Assembly (NCBI RefSeq): GCF_030412785.1
Contig: NZ_CP125295.1
Location: forward strand, 1,550,001 to 1,614,000
DNA: 64,000 bases
Source: Paraburkholderia sabiae
GTDB lineage: Bacteria; Pseudomonadota; Gammaproteobacteria; Burkholderiales; Burkholderiaceae
Direction of reading: 5' to 3'
In this document: one piece after another, positions 17,071 to 26,579 of the stretch
How the letters are laid out: every line of letters begins with the position of its first letter
How positions within the stretch are numbered: the first letter of the stretch is position 1
Notes under the pieces: generated by a model
Told to the model about the DNA's origin: nothing
The model's database searches: none
Seen by the model: only the letters and a program-made list of their open reading frames with translations
Translations under genes and position numbers: made by a program

Positions 17071-18000
17071 TTACTTGTCGATCAGCGTCTTGGTCGCTTC
17101 GGCGACGAGACTGCGCAGCCAGCGCACTTCATCGGAGTAGTGCACGCGTTCATGCCACAACTGGTAGTACTGCATCGGCGGGAAGTCCAGCGGTGCGGGC
17201 ACGACGGTCAGCGGCAGGAACTTCGCGTAGTAGTCGGCGAACAGGCGCGTCGTCGTGAAGATGAGGTCGGACTTGATCAGGACGTACGGCGCGAGATTGA
17301 AGTAGGGCAGCGTGACGACGACATGCCGCTTCAGGCGCTCGCGCGCGAGATGCACGTCGATCGCGCCGCGCTGGCCGACGGAATAAGGTGTCGGCGCGAG
17401 ATGCGGCGCGTTCAGGTACTGGTCGAGCGTTAGTCCGCCGCGCTTGGCGAACGGATGCGTGTTGCTCATCAGGCACACGATCTGGTCGACAAACAGATTG
17501 GACAGATGCAACTGCTCGGGCGGTTCCGGCCAGTTGCCGACCACGATATCGAGCTTGCCGTCTTCGAGCGCCAGTTCGTAGTCGAATGCAGGTCCGAGCG
17601 AGTGGAATTCGAGTGTCGCGTTCGGTGCAGCCTGACGGAAGCGCTCGACGACAGTTGGCACGAACAGCACGTTCAGGTAGTCCGGACAGCCGATGCGGTA
17701 GCAACGGATCGAAGTCGCAGGATCGAAATTGTGCTGCTGAAATTTAATGCGTTCGATTTCGCGCAGTGCATTTTGCACCGGTTCGAGCAGACGCAGTCCG
17801 TACTCGGTCGGCACCATGCCGGACTTGCCGCGTACCAGAAGCGGATCGCCGGTGATGTCGCGCAGTCGACGCAATGCAGCGCTGATTGCGGGTTGGGACT
17901 GGTTCAGTTTGACGGCGGCGCGCGTGACGCTGCGCTCCATCAGAAGGGTGTGCAAGACGCGCAGTAGGTAAGTGTCGATCGCCTCGCGTTGCTGACTCAT
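17071..18000 (-). CDS. LysR-family regulator
   Basis: 309-residue LysR-type regulator. The N-terminal helix-turn-helix spans about residues 10-65 (LLRVLHTLLMERSVTRAAVK followed by LNQSQPAISAALRRLRDITG), and the rest is a periplasmic-binding-like effector domain. It has GGAGAAG just before the ATG. It is divergent from the purine ABC transporter and convergent with the deaminase, so it probably controls one or both in response to a purine such as urate or xanthine (inference). The spacer 18001-18301 contains a GATCGATC palindrome at 18028-18035. Confidence 0.9.
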   Translation of the reverse strand: MSQQREAIDTYLLRVLHTLLMERSVTRAAVKLNQSQPAISAALRRLRDITGDPLLVRGKSGMVPTEYGLRLLEPVQNALREIERIKFQQHNFDPATSIRCYRIGCPDYLNVLFVPTVVERFRQAAPNATLEFHSLGPAFDYELALEDGKLDIVVGNWPEPPEQLHLSNLFVDQIVCLMSNTHPFAKRGGLTLDQYLNAPHLAPTPYSVGQRGAIDVHLARERLKRHVVVTLPYFNLAPYVLIKSDLIFTTTRLFADYYAKFLPLTVVPAPLDFPPMQYYQLWHERVHYSDEVRWLRSLVAEATKTLIDK

Positions 18001-18301
18001 GACTTCTCCGAAATATATGTTCTGGCTGATCGATCGGGCTTGGGGGTATATGCGTTTTAATATAGAGATAGAAAGCCGTCAAGGGAGGGATACCCGCAAA
18101 CCACGTAGCGGCGCGGCTTTGCGGGAATTTTGGCGGCTCGACTGAGAAGGGTGATTTCGGTATTGTCGATCGGCTGCAATAGCACGACACGCGCGTGCCG
18201 ATCGGAGTTCGAGCGAAGTGCGCCCGGAAATCGACGGATATTCAAGCGGGAAGCACGCCGGGCGTAGCGTGCGGCCGGCCACACGCGTAACACGGAACAA
18301 C

Positions 18302-19915
18302 ATGAGCGACACATCGACAGGCAGCCCGACGGGCGGCACCCCACACGCAAACGGCGCGAACCGTCGCGGCGACGCCACACCGCGCCTCGCACTCACAGGC
18401 ATCAGCAAGCAATATCCTGCAGTTCGCGCGAACGACGACGTCACGCTGATCGTCGCTCCCGGCGAAATACATGCAGTGCTCGGCGAAAACGGCGCGGGCA
18501 AGAGCACGCTGATGAAGATCATCTACGGCGCAGTGCACCCGGATGCAGGTGAAATCCGTTGGGAGGGTCAGCCCGTCGACATCGCGAATCCGGCGGCCGC
18601 GCGCAAGCTCGGCATCGGCATGGTGTTTCAGCATTTCTCGCTGTTCGAAACGCTGACAGTCGGCGAGAACATCGCGCTCGCACTCGACGAGCCGTTCGAT
18701 CTGAAGGCGCTGGGCAAGCGCATTCGCGACGTGTCGGCCGAGTACGGTCTGGACATCGATCCGCAGCGTCACGTGCACAGCCTGACAGTCGGCGAGCGGC
18801 AGCGCGTCGAGATCGTGCGCTGCCTGTTGCAGAATCCGCGGCTGCTCATCATGGACGAGCCGACGTCGGTGCTCACGCCGCAAGCCGTGCGCAAGCTGTT
18901 TGCGACGCTGCGCCGCCTCGCGTCGGAAGGCTGCAGCATTCTCTACATCAGCCACAAGCTCGACGAGATTCAGGAACTCTGCGACACGGCCACCGTGATG
19001 CGCGGGGGCAAGGTGACGGGTCATGTGAAACCGCGAGACGAGACGCATGCATCGCTCGCGCAACTGATGGTCGGTCATTCACTTCCGGATTACGAACGTC
19101 GAGTGCATACGCCTGGCGACGTACTACTCGACGTGAAAAATCTTTCATCTGCGAGCGACGATCCGTTCGGCACTTCACTCGACGACGTGTCGTTCAGCGT
19201 GCATGCAGGTGAAATATTCGGCATCGCAGGCGTGTCGGGCAATGGCCAGGCGGAACTGCTGGCGGCGCTGTCGGGTGAACACAAGGGCCATCGCGCCGAT
19301 GCCGTCATGATCTGCGGCAAGCCTGCGGGCAAGCTCAGTGCAGCGGCGCGCCGCAGGCTGGGTTTTGCGTTCGTGCCGGAAGAGCGGCTCGGACGCGGCG
19401 CAGTGCCGGCGATGTCGCTGGCAGAGAATGCGCTGCTGACAGCGCACCGTCAGCAGATGGTGCGCTCGGGCTGGATCAACGCGGCCGCGATGCGTGCGTT
19501 CGCGAAACGCTGCATCGAATCGTTCGATGTGCGCTGCGGCGGCGAAGGCGCGCTTGCACAGAGCCTGTCGGGCGGCAACCTGCAGAAGTTCATCGTCGGG
19601 CGCGAGATTCTCCAGGCGCCGAAGGTGCTGGTCGTCGCTCAGCCGACGTGGGGCGTCGATGTCGGCGCGGCCGCATTCATCCGGCAGCAATTGCTCGACC
19701 TGTCGGCGTGCGGCGTCGCGATTCTGGTGATCTCGGAAGAACTCGAAGAGCTGTTCGACATCTGCGACCGCATCGCCGTGATCGCGCGTGGGCGCATGTC
19801 GCCGACACGCAAGACGGGCGATACGAATGCGGAGGAAATCGGCCGCTGGATAGCGGGGCTGTTCGGTGAGCGTGAGGGCGCGCCGCCGTCGTCGGAGCAG
19901 CCGGCTCATGCATAA
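18302..19915 (+). CDS. BMP-type nucleoside/purine ABC transporter, ATP-binding protein (tandem NBDs)
   Basis: 537-residue protein with two ABC cassettes, the YufO/NupA architecture. The first has Walker A GENGAGKST (residues 61-69), a signature LTVGERQRVEI and Walker B LLIMDEPTSVLT. The second is degenerate: GVSGNGQAELL replaces Walker A, the signature is LSGGNLQKF, and the Walker B region reads VLVVAQPTWGVDVG with Gln where the catalytic Glu would be. This asymmetry is normal for the family. It energises the two permeases that follow. The N-terminal ~28 residues are a disordered Gly/Thr-rich extension. The start ATG at 18302 has only a weak ribosome binding site. Confidence 0.93.
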   Translation: MSDTSTGSPTGGTPHANGANRRGDATPRLALTGISKQYPAVRANDDVTLIVAPGEIHAVLGENGAGKSTLMKIIYGAVHPDAGEIRWEGQPVDIANPAAARKLGIGMVFQHFSLFETLTVGENIALALDEPFDLKALGKRIRDVSAEYGLDIDPQRHVHSLTVGERQRVEIVRCLLQNPRLLIMDEPTSVLTPQAVRKLFATLRRLASEGCSILYISHKLDEIQELCDTATVMRGGKVTGHVKPRDETHASLAQLMVGHSLPDYERRVHTPGDVLLDVKNLSSASDDPFGTSLDDVSFSVHAGEIFGIAGVSGNGQAELLAALSGEHKGHRADAVMICGKPAGKLSAAARRRLGFAFVPEERLGRGAVPAMSLAENALLTAHRQQMVRSGWINAAAMRAFAKRCIESFDVRCGGEGALAQSLSGGNLQKFIVGREILQAPKVLVVAQPTWGVDVGAAAFIRQQLLDLSACGVAILVISEELEELFDICDRIAVIARGRMSPTRKTGDTNAEEIGRWIAGLFGEREGAPPSSEQPAHA

Positions 19916-19991
19916 CCGCAGCATGAACTGCGCACGCATGAATTGAAGTGCACTGAATGCAACTGCAGAGACCACACCGAAAAAACGCACA

Positions 19992-21092
19992 ATGATTCTT
20001 CCGTATCGACTCGAAGCTCGCACGACGCCATCGCGTTCGATGCAGCTCGCCGTGCCGCTGATTGCCGCGCTCCTTACGCTGGCCATCGGCTTTCTGATTT
20101 TCAGCCTCGTCGGGCGCGACCCCGCGCAGGCGATGTTCGCGTTCTTCATCGAGCCGCTGTCGAGCGTCAACGGCTGGACGGAGTTGCTGCTCAAGGCGTC
20201 GCCGCTGTGTCTGATCGGTCTCGGTCTTGCCATCGGCTACCGCGCGAACGTCTGGAACATCGGCGCCGAAGGCCAGATGCTGCTGGGCGGCATCGCGGCG
20301 AGCGGCGTGGCGATCTACTTCGATCAGGCGACGGGCTGGTGGATCCTGCCGACGATGATGGTCGCGGGCGTGCTCGGCGGCATGGCGTGGGCCGCGATTC
20401 CCGCGCTACTCAAGAGCCGCTTCAACACCAACGAGATTCTCACGAGCCTGATGCTCACGTACGTCGCGACGCAACTGCTGATCTATCTGGTGAGCGGCCC
20501 ATGGCGTGATCCGCAGGGCATGAACTTCCCGCTCTCTGAAATGTTCTCAGGCGACGCGCTGTACCCGACGTTCTACGGCGACTGGCATTGGAAATTTCTG
20601 AAGGGCACGCGTCTGAACGCATCGATTCTCGTGACGATTGTCGCGATTCCGCTCGTGTGGCTCTTTATGCGCAAAAGCTTTGCGGGCTTCCGGATGAACG
20701 TCGGCGGCCTCGCGCCGCTGGCTGCGCGCTACGCGGGCTTCTCGGACAAGAAGACGATCTGGACGTCGCTGCTAATCAGCGGTGGCCTGGCGGGTCTGGC
20801 CGGGATGGGCGAGATCGCCGGGCCGATCGGGCAATTGCAGGCGACATGGTCGCCGGGCTACGGGTTCACCGCGATCATCGTCGTGTTCGTCGGGCGGCTG
20901 CATCCCGTCGGCATCGTGCTCGCGAGTCTGTTGATGGCGCTGCTTTACCTCGGCGGCGAAGCCGTCCAGACGTCGATGCAGTTGCCGCAGGCGTTGTCGG
21001 GCGTGTTCCAGGGACTGCTGCTGTTCTGTTTGCTGGGCGCAGATCTGTTCGTCAATTATCGCGTGCGCCGTCGCGGTATCGCGGCCTCTTAA
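19992..21092 (+). CDS. BMP-type ABC transporter permease 1
   Basis: 366-residue membrane protein of the branched-chain/ribose permease superfamily (BPD_transp_2), about nine helices. Family motifs include YRANVWNIGAEGQMLLGGIA and SRFNTNEILTSLMLTYVATQ, as in YufP/NupB. With its partner it forms the transmembrane pathway for purine nucleosides, nucleobases or a related compound. The gene lies 76 bases after the ATPase gene in a TGCA-rich spacer. The substrate is inferred from the purine-degradation context only. Confidence 0.92.
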   Translation: MILPYRLEARTTPSRSMQLAVPLIAALLTLAIGFLIFSLVGRDPAQAMFAFFIEPLSSVNGWTELLLKASPLCLIGLGLAIGYRANVWNIGAEGQMLLGGIAASGVAIYFDQATGWWILPTMMVAGVLGGMAWAAIPALLKSRFNTNEILTSLMLTYVATQLLIYLVSGPWRDPQGMNFPLSEMFSGDALYPTFYGDWHWKFLKGTRLNASILVTIVAIPLVWLFMRKSFAGFRMNVGGLAPLAARYAGFSDKKTIWTSLLISGGLAGLAGMGEIAGPIGQLQATWSPGYGFTAIIVVFVGRLHPVGIVLASLLMALLYLGGEAVQTSMQLPQALSGVFQGLLLFCLLGADLFVNYRVRRRGIAAS

Positions 21093-21124
21093 AGCCGTCT
21101 GAACGCGGATCAAATCAGGTCAAT

Positions 21125-22054
21125 ATGGATATTCAACAAGCCAGCGCGCTCACGTCGAGCGCGGTCGTTGCCGCGATTCCTCTGATGTTCGCAGGTGTCG
21201 GCGAACTCGTCACCGAGAAGTCAGGCGTACTCAACCTCGGCGTCGAAGGCATGATGCTGATGGGCGCCGTCACGGGCTACGCGGTTACGTCGATCACGGG
21301 CAATCCGTGGCTCGGTGTGCTTGCGGCGATCGGTGCGGGCATCGCGATGTCGCTGCTGTTCGCATTCCTCGTGCTGTCGATGCTCGCCAACCAGGTGGCC
21401 ACGGGCCTGTCGCTGACGATCTTCGGCATCGGCCTGTCTGCGTATGTCGGCAAGCCGTATACGTCGGCGGCGGTGCGCGAGACGATCGGCGCGTGGGTCA
21501 TCCCCGGTCTGTCGAAGATTCCCGTGCTCGGCCCGGCGCTCTTCAGCCTGACACCGCTCGACTATCTCGCGTTCATCATGTTCGGCGTCGTCGGCTGGTT
21601 CCTGTACCGCACGCGCGCCGGGCTCGTGCTGCGCTCGGTTGGTGAGTCGCCGCAAGTCGCGCATTCGGTCGGTTTTCCCGTGGTCGGTGTCCGGTATGGC
21701 GCGACGCTTTTCGGCGGCGCGATGGCAGGACTCGCGGGCGGCTACTACTCGATCGTCAATCTGCATTTGTGGCAGGAGCAATTGACTTCAGGTCGCGGCT
21801 GGATCGCGCTTGCACTCGTGGTGTTCGCGACGTGGCGTCCGGGGCGTCTGCTTATCGGTGCACTATTGTTCGGTGCAGTGACGGGTCTGCAGTTTTATGC
21901 ACAAGCGATCGGGGTTCCAGTGCCGACGCAATTCCTCGCGATGCTCCCGTATGTCGCGACGGTCGTTGTGCTCGTGCTGATTTCACGCAATCCGAACACG
22001 ATCCGCCTGAACGCACCTGCATCGCTGGGCAAGCCGTTCTTCGCGGCGGGCTGA
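21125..22054 (+). CDS. BMP-type ABC transporter permease 2
   Basis: 309-residue partner permease (YufQ/NupC type), about eight helices. It shows VAAIPLMFAGVGELVTEKSG, VLNLGVEGMMLMGAVTGY and VFATWRPGRLLIGALLFG, typical of the second permease in these systems. The frame is open upstream, but the ATG at 21125 (MDIQQASALTSSAVVAAIPL) gives the family length and follows permease 1 by 32 bases. It is followed by a short spacer and the binding protein gene. Confidence 0.93.
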   Translation: MDIQQASALTSSAVVAAIPLMFAGVGELVTEKSGVLNLGVEGMMLMGAVTGYAVTSITGNPWLGVLAAIGAGIAMSLLFAFLVLSMLANQVATGLSLTIFGIGLSAYVGKPYTSAAVRETIGAWVIPGLSKIPVLGPALFSLTPLDYLAFIMFGVVGWFLYRTRAGLVLRSVGESPQVAHSVGFPVVGVRYGATLFGGAMAGLAGGYYSIVNLHLWQEQLTSGRGWIALALVVFATWRPGRLLIGALLFGAVTGLQFYAQAIGVPVPTQFLAMLPYVATVVVLVLISRNPNTIRLNAPASLGKPFFAAG

Positions 22055-22134
22055 GTGCATATTGCTGAGTGCATATCGGATAGTGCATGCCAGTTCATCC
22101 AGCAAAACATCTAATTCAACGACAGGAGAAAAAC

Positions 22135-23229
22135 ATGAAAAAGAGAACCATGCTGAGCGCGCTGGCGATTGCTGCCGCATCGCTCGCCACGGGCGGCGCG
22201 CTGACGTCGACGGCCCAGGCCGCCGATGTGCCCGGCGTCGCGTTCGTGTATATCGGCAACCCGGGTGATGCGGGCTGGACCTACGCGCACGACCAGGGCT
22301 CGAAAGAAGTGGAAGCGAAGTTCGGCAACAAGATCAAGATCACGCGTGTCGAGAACGTGCCGGAATCCGCCGACTCGGAGCGCGTGTTCCGCGACCTGGC
22401 GAACAAGGGCAACAAGATCATCTTCGGTTCGAGCTTTGGGTTTCAGGATTTCGAACTGAAAGTGGCAAAGGATTTCCCCGACACAACTTTCCTGCATGCG
22501 ACGGGCTACAAGAAGGCAGCGAACTTCGGCACCTACGACGTCCGCATGTATCAGGGTGCGTATCTTGCGGGCGTGGCAGCAGGCTACGTGACGAAGACGA
22601 ATACACTCGGCTTCGTGGCGTCGGTACCGATTCCTGAAGTGGTGCGCAACATCAATGCATATACGCTCGGCGCGCGTTCGGTGAATCCGAAGGTGCATAC
22701 CAAGGTTATCTGGATCAACAGCTGGTTCGATCCGGGCAAGGAGAAGCAGGCGGCCGAAACGCTGATCGGTCAGGGTGCCGACGTGCTGCTGCAGAACACC
22801 GATTCCAGCGCGACGCTCGCCACGGCCTCCGAGAAGCATGTGCATGCATTCGGCTGGGATTCGGACATGAAGAAGTTCGGTCCCGACGCGCATCTTGGTT
22901 CAGTCGTCGCGCACTGGGGCGTGTACTACACGGCTGTCATTCAGCAGGTGCTGGACGGCAAGTGGAAGAACGATCCGGTGTGGTGGGGCATTCCGCAGAA
23001 GGCCGTCAATCTCGAAGACCTGAATACGTCGGCGATTCCGGCCAATGCAATGAAGGATGTCGATGCGAAGCGGACGCAACTGGCGAGCGGCAAGTGGGAC
23101 GTGTTCACGGGACCGATCAAGGATCAAACGGGCGCTGTAAAGGTGCCTGCCGGCAAGACGCTCGCCGATCCCGAACTGCAGCGCCTGAACTGGTACGTCG
23201 AGGGCGTGGACGGTTCGCTGCCGAAGTAA
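22135..23229 (+). CDS. BMP-family periplasmic binding protein
   Basis: 364-residue solute-binding protein of the BMP/PnrA/Med family. It has a Sec signal peptide of about 30 residues ending STAQAAD, with no lipobox Cys, so it should be free in the periplasm. The mature part has the family patterns VAFVYIGNPGDAGWTYAHDQ, GKEKQAAETLIGQGADVLLQ and VVAHWGVYYTAVIQQVLDGKW. It delivers substrate to the upstream ABC transporter. In related purine clusters the ligand is thought to be a purine; here that is inferred from context. The start ATG has AGGAGA at 22124-22129, and a strong terminator follows. Confidence 0.93.
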   Translation: MKKRTMLSALAIAAASLATGGALTSTAQAADVPGVAFVYIGNPGDAGWTYAHDQGSKEVEAKFGNKIKITRVENVPESADSERVFRDLANKGNKIIFGSSFGFQDFELKVAKDFPDTTFLHATGYKKAANFGTYDVRMYQGAYLAGVAAGYVTKTNTLGFVASVPIPEVVRNINAYTLGARSVNPKVHTKVIWINSWFDPGKEKQAAETLIGQGADVLLQNTDSSATLATASEKHVHAFGWDSDMKKFGPDAHLGSVVAHWGVYYTAVIQQVLDGKWKNDPVWWGIPQKAVNLEDLNTSAIPANAMKDVDAKRTQLASGKWDVFTGPIKDQTGAVKVPAGKTLADPELQRLNWYVEGVDGSLPK

Positions 23230-23320
23230 AGTGCCGAAATGAAATGCGTGCGGCACGAAGGTTTGCTGGGCGCATCGGTCGAACTGTAGTGTGTCGACTC
23301 GCGCTTCATGCGCGCACGCT

Positions 23321-23358
23321 AAAAGCTGCATCCGGCGTCATACCGGATGCAGCTTTTT
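23321..23358 (+). terminator. Strong intrinsic terminator after the binding protein gene
   Basis: Fifteen-bp perfect stem AAAAGCTGCATCCGG (23321-23335) / CCGGATGCAGCTTTT (23343-23357) with a 7-base loop and a T run. Confidence 0.9.
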
Positions 23359-23435
23359 TCATGGGCCCTTGGACTTGCCAGCGCTCAGCGCGCATTCCAA
23401 TGCGCGTTGCGCGTTGCTCGCAAATCGACGCCGCC

Positions 23436-23645
23436 TCAATCCTCGATGCGCAAGCCGACCTTCAGTGTGACCTGCCAGTGCAGGACCTTGTCGTCCTCGA
23501 TGTGACCGCGCGTCTCCACGACTTCGAACCAGTGCATATTGCGCAGTGTTTTGCTCGCCTTTTCGATCGCGCAGCGAATCGCGTCGTCGCTGGATTTCGT
23601 GGACGAACCCGTCAATTCGATGTGCTTGTACACGTGGTCGCTCAT
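23436..23645 (-). CDS. Dodecin family flavin-binding protein
   Basis: 69-residue dodecin: [20 protein letters not shown], then [20 protein letters not shown] and [20 protein letters not shown]. These small proteins assemble into hollow dodecamers that store riboflavin, FMN or CoA. The Trp in MHWFEV is the flavin-stacking residue of the family. The start ATG at 23645 has AGGAGGT at 23651-23657. It is monocistronic and divergent from the dehydrogenase gene. Confidence 0.93.
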   Translation of the reverse strand: MSDHVYKHIELTGSSTKSSDDAIRCAIEKASKTLRNMHWFEVVETRGHIEDDKVLHWQVTLKVGLRIED

Positions 23646-23827
23646 GATGCACCTCCTGGTGGTCGAAAAAGTATAGGCAATGTGTTTCGCGTGAACGAAC
23701 CAGATTGCACGTCGCGTGCCCGACATGCTGCGACGCGATGCGGCCGGTATCATGAACGGTTCGAATGCCGCCGATGCACGGCGGACGCAATCCGATGCAT
23801 GCTGTGCATCGAATGAAGGAGAAAAAA

Positions 23828-24721
23828 GTGGAGATTGGTTTTTGCGGGCCGGGACTGATGGGTGCGCCGATGATTCGTCATCTTCTGGGTGCAGGTCATG
23901 CAGTGCAGGTCTGGAACCGCACGCGCGCGAAGGCGGAAGCGCTCGTGCCGGATGGTGCAACGGTTGCGTCGACGCCTGCCGAACTCGTCGGCCGGGCTGA
24001 AGCGGTTTTCCTGTGTGTACTCGATGCGGCGGCCGTGGAGGAAGTGGTGTTCGGCGCAAACGGAATCGTGCCCGCCGTGCTGCAGCAGAACGGCGACAGC
24101 GCCGTGCGCTGGATCGTCGATCACGGCAGCATCCCGCCGTCCGCGACCCGCGCTTTTGCCCGGCGTGCCGCCGAAGCGGGCATAGGCTGGATCGACGCAC
24201 CCGTGTCGGGTGGCGTGTCGGGCGCGATGGCGGGAACGCTCGCCGTAATGGCGGGCGGCGAGGCGGCCGACGTCGCCGCCGTGACGCCCGTCATCGGGGC
24301 CTATGCGGCGCGCGTCACGCATATGGGCGCGGCGGGTGCTGGACAGACCACCAAGCTGTGCAATCAGGCAATCGTGACGTCGACAGTGGCGGCCATCGCC
24401 GAGGCTGTCAGCCTTGCGCAGCGCAGCGGCATTGATGCTGCGCGGCTGACGCAGGCCCTCGCGGGCGGCTGGGCCGACTCGGTGCTGCTGCAGACCTTCG
24501 TGCCGCGCATGACGCAATCTGGCCAGCCGCCCATCGGTGCATTGAGCACGTTCCAGAAGGATGTCGACACGATTGCAGCGGCTGCATATGAAACAGGCAC
24601 TCCAATGCCGGTTTCGGGGACAGTGCAGCAACTGTTGCGTCTGGGTGCAGCGATGGGACTCGCGGATGCAGATCTGTCCGGTTTCATCGACGTGTTGCAG
24701 ACGCCACGTAAAAATGGGTAG
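23828..24721 (+). CDS. NAD(P)-dependent beta-hydroxyacid dehydrogenase (3-hydroxyisobutyrate dehydrogenase family)
   Basis: 297-residue oxidoreductase. The N-terminal Rossmann motif is [12 protein letters not shown], followed by the family substrate loop [20 protein letters not shown] and the catalytic Lys in [12 protein letters not shown]. The substrate could be 3-hydroxyisobutyrate, tartronate semialdehyde or another beta-hydroxyacid. Because the allantoin pathway ends in glyoxylate, a tartronate semialdehyde reductase role is attractive, but no glyoxylate carboligase is nearby, so this is speculative. The start is GTG at 23828 with GAAGGAG at 23814-23820; upstream ATGs overlap that ribosome binding site. 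Confidence 0.85.
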   Translation: MEIGFCGPGLMGAPMIRHLLGAGHAVQVWNRTRAKAEALVPDGATVASTPAELVGRAEAVFLCVLDAAAVEEVVFGANGIVPAVLQQNGDSAVRWIVDHGSIPPSATRAFARRAAEAGIGWIDAPVSGGVSGAMAGTLAVMAGGEAADVAAVTPVIGAYAARVTHMGAAGAGQTTKLCNQAIVTSTVAAIAEAVSLAQRSGIDAARLTQALAGGWADSVLLQTFVPRMTQSGQPPIGALSTFQKDVDTIAAAAYETGTPMPVSGTVQQLLRLGAAMGLADADLSGFIDVLQTPRKNG

Positions 24722-24818
24722 CGGGCTCATCGCAGCCGCCCGGAGCGCGGCGCGCGTGACGCGATAACCTGCTAAAATATTTGGTTTTTCGCCGATCTAT
24801 CATTCAAAGGGACGCGCC

Positions 24819-26411
24819 GTGCTGTCTACTGCCAACATCACCATGCAATTCGGGCCGAAGCCCCTGTTCGAGAACATCTCGGTCAAATTCGGCGAAGGCA
24901 ACCGCTACGGCCTGATCGGTGCGAACGGTTGCGGCAAGTCGACGTTCATGAAAATCCTGGGCGGCGACCTGGAACAAAGTTCGGGCAACGTGATGCTCGA
25001 GCCGAACGTCCGTCTCGGCAAGCTGCGTCAGGACCAGTTCGCGTACGAAGACGTGCGCGTGCTCGACGTCGTGATGATGGGCCACACGGAAATGTGGGCG
25101 GCCATGACCGAGCGCGACGCGATCTACGCGAACCCGGAAGCGACCGACGACGACTACATGCACGCGGCCGAACTGGAAGCAAAGTTCGCCGAATACGACG
25201 GCTACACGGCCGAAGCGCGTGCGGGCGAACTGCTGCTCGGCATCGGTATCTCGATAGACCTGCACAATGGTCCGATGAGCAACGTCGCGCCCGGCTGGAA
25301 GCTGCGCGTGCTGCTCGCGCAGGCGCTGTTCTCGAAGCCCGACGTGCTGCTGCTCGACGAACCGACCAACAACCTGGACATCAACTCCATCCGTTGGCTC
25401 GAAGACGTGCTGAACGAGTACGACTCGACGATGATCATCATTTCGCACGATCGTCACTTTCTGAACCAGGTCTGCACGCACATGGCGGACATGGACTACG
25501 GCACGCTCAAGGTTTATCCGGGCAACTACGACGACTACATGCTCGCCAGCACGCAGGCGCGCGAGCGTCAGCAGGCTGCGAACGCGAAGGCGAAGGAACG
25601 TGTCGCCGACCTGCAGGACTTCGTGCGCCGCTTCTCGGCGAACAAGTCGAAAGCACGTCAGGCGACCAGCCGTCTGAAGATGATCGACAAGATCAAGATC
25701 GAGGAATTCAAGCCGTCATCGCGTCAGAACCCGTTCATCCGCTTCGAGTATGAGAAGAAGCTGCACAATATTGCAGTGGTCGCGGACAGCATCACGAAGA
25801 AGTACGACCGAACGATCTTCAACAACTTCAACCTCAGCGTGCAACCGGGCGAGCGCATCGCGATTATCGGCGAGAACGGCGCGGGCAAGACGACGCTGCT
25901 GCGCTCGCTGCTCGGCAACCTGGCGCTGGAGCACGGTTCGGTGAAATGGGCCGAGAACGCGAATGTCGGCTACATGCCGCAGGACACGTACGAAGAGTTC
26001 CCGGGCGACGTCACGCTGATGGACTGGATCGACCAGTACCGCAAGGAAGGCGACGATGAGCAGATGGTGCGTGGCACGCTCGGCCGCCTGCTCTTTAATG
26101 CAGACGACATCAGGAAGTCCGTGAAGGTGCTGTCGGGCGGCGAGAAGGGCCGCATGATCTGGGGCAAGCTGATGCTCGGCCGCCACAACGTGCTGCTGAT
26201 GGACGAGCCGACGAACCACATGGACATGGAATCGATCGAATCGCTGCAGATCGCGCTCGACAAGTACGACGGCACGCTGATCTTCGTCTCGCACGACCGT
26301 GAGTTCGTGAGCGGACTGGCTCACCGGATCATCGAAGTGAAGACGGATGGCACGCTGAACGACTTCGGCGGCAATTACGAAGACTTCCTGTCGAGCCAGG
26401 GCTTGCAGTAA
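24819..26411 (+). CDS. ybiT: ABC-F family ATPase YbiT
   Basis: 530-residue soluble protein with two ABC cassettes (Walker [10 protein letters not shown] near residue 38 and GENGAGKTT near residue 349), joined by a charged linker ([20 protein letters not shown]) and lacking membrane segments. The second Walker B/D-loop [14 protein letters not shown] is characteristic of YbiT among ABC-F proteins. These bind the ribosomal E site and modulate translation or rescue stalled ribosomes; the YbiT role is less defined than EttA. The start is GTG at 24819, preceded by AAAGGGA. The gene stands alone and ends at a strong terminator. Confidence 0.92.
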   Translation: MLSTANITMQFGPKPLFENISVKFGEGNRYGLIGANGCGKSTFMKILGGDLEQSSGNVMLEPNVRLGKLRQDQFAYEDVRVLDVVMMGHTEMWAAMTERDAIYANPEATDDDYMHAAELEAKFAEYDGYTAEARAGELLLGIGISIDLHNGPMSNVAPGWKLRVLLAQALFSKPDVLLLDEPTNNLDINSIRWLEDVLNEYDSTMIIISHDRHFLNQVCTHMADMDYGTLKVYPGNYDDYMLASTQARERQQAANAKAKERVADLQDFVRRFSANKSKARQATSRLKMIDKIKIEEFKPSSRQNPFIRFEYEKKLHNIAVVADSITKKYDRTIFNNFNLSVQPGERIAIIGENGAGKTTLLRSLLGNLALEHGSVKWAENANVGYMPQDTYEEFPGDVTLMDWIDQYRKEGDDEQMVRGTLGRLLFNADDIRKSVKVLSGGEKGRMIWGKLMLGRHNVLLMDEPTNHMDMESIESLQIALDKYDGTLIFVSHDREFVSGLAHRIIEVKTDGTLNDFGGNYEDFLSSQGLQ

Positions 26412-26434
26412 GCAACGTACTAGCAACATCCTCA

Positions 26435-26467
26435 AAACCCGCTTCCGACGAAGCGGGTTTTTTATTT
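26435..26467 (+). terminator. Intrinsic terminator after ybiT
   Basis: Perfect 10-bp stem AAACCCGCTT (26435-26444) / AAGCGGGTTT (26451-26460), then TTTATTT. Confidence 0.9.
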
Positions 26468-26579
26468 GCCGTCGCCAATTCGTTCGCTGTCACGTACGGA
26501 CGGATGTTGCACGTGTCCGATCGCGTCTGTGGTCCGCGAGTAAAATGAGCAGACTATCCAGGAGACAGGACGCACGACA

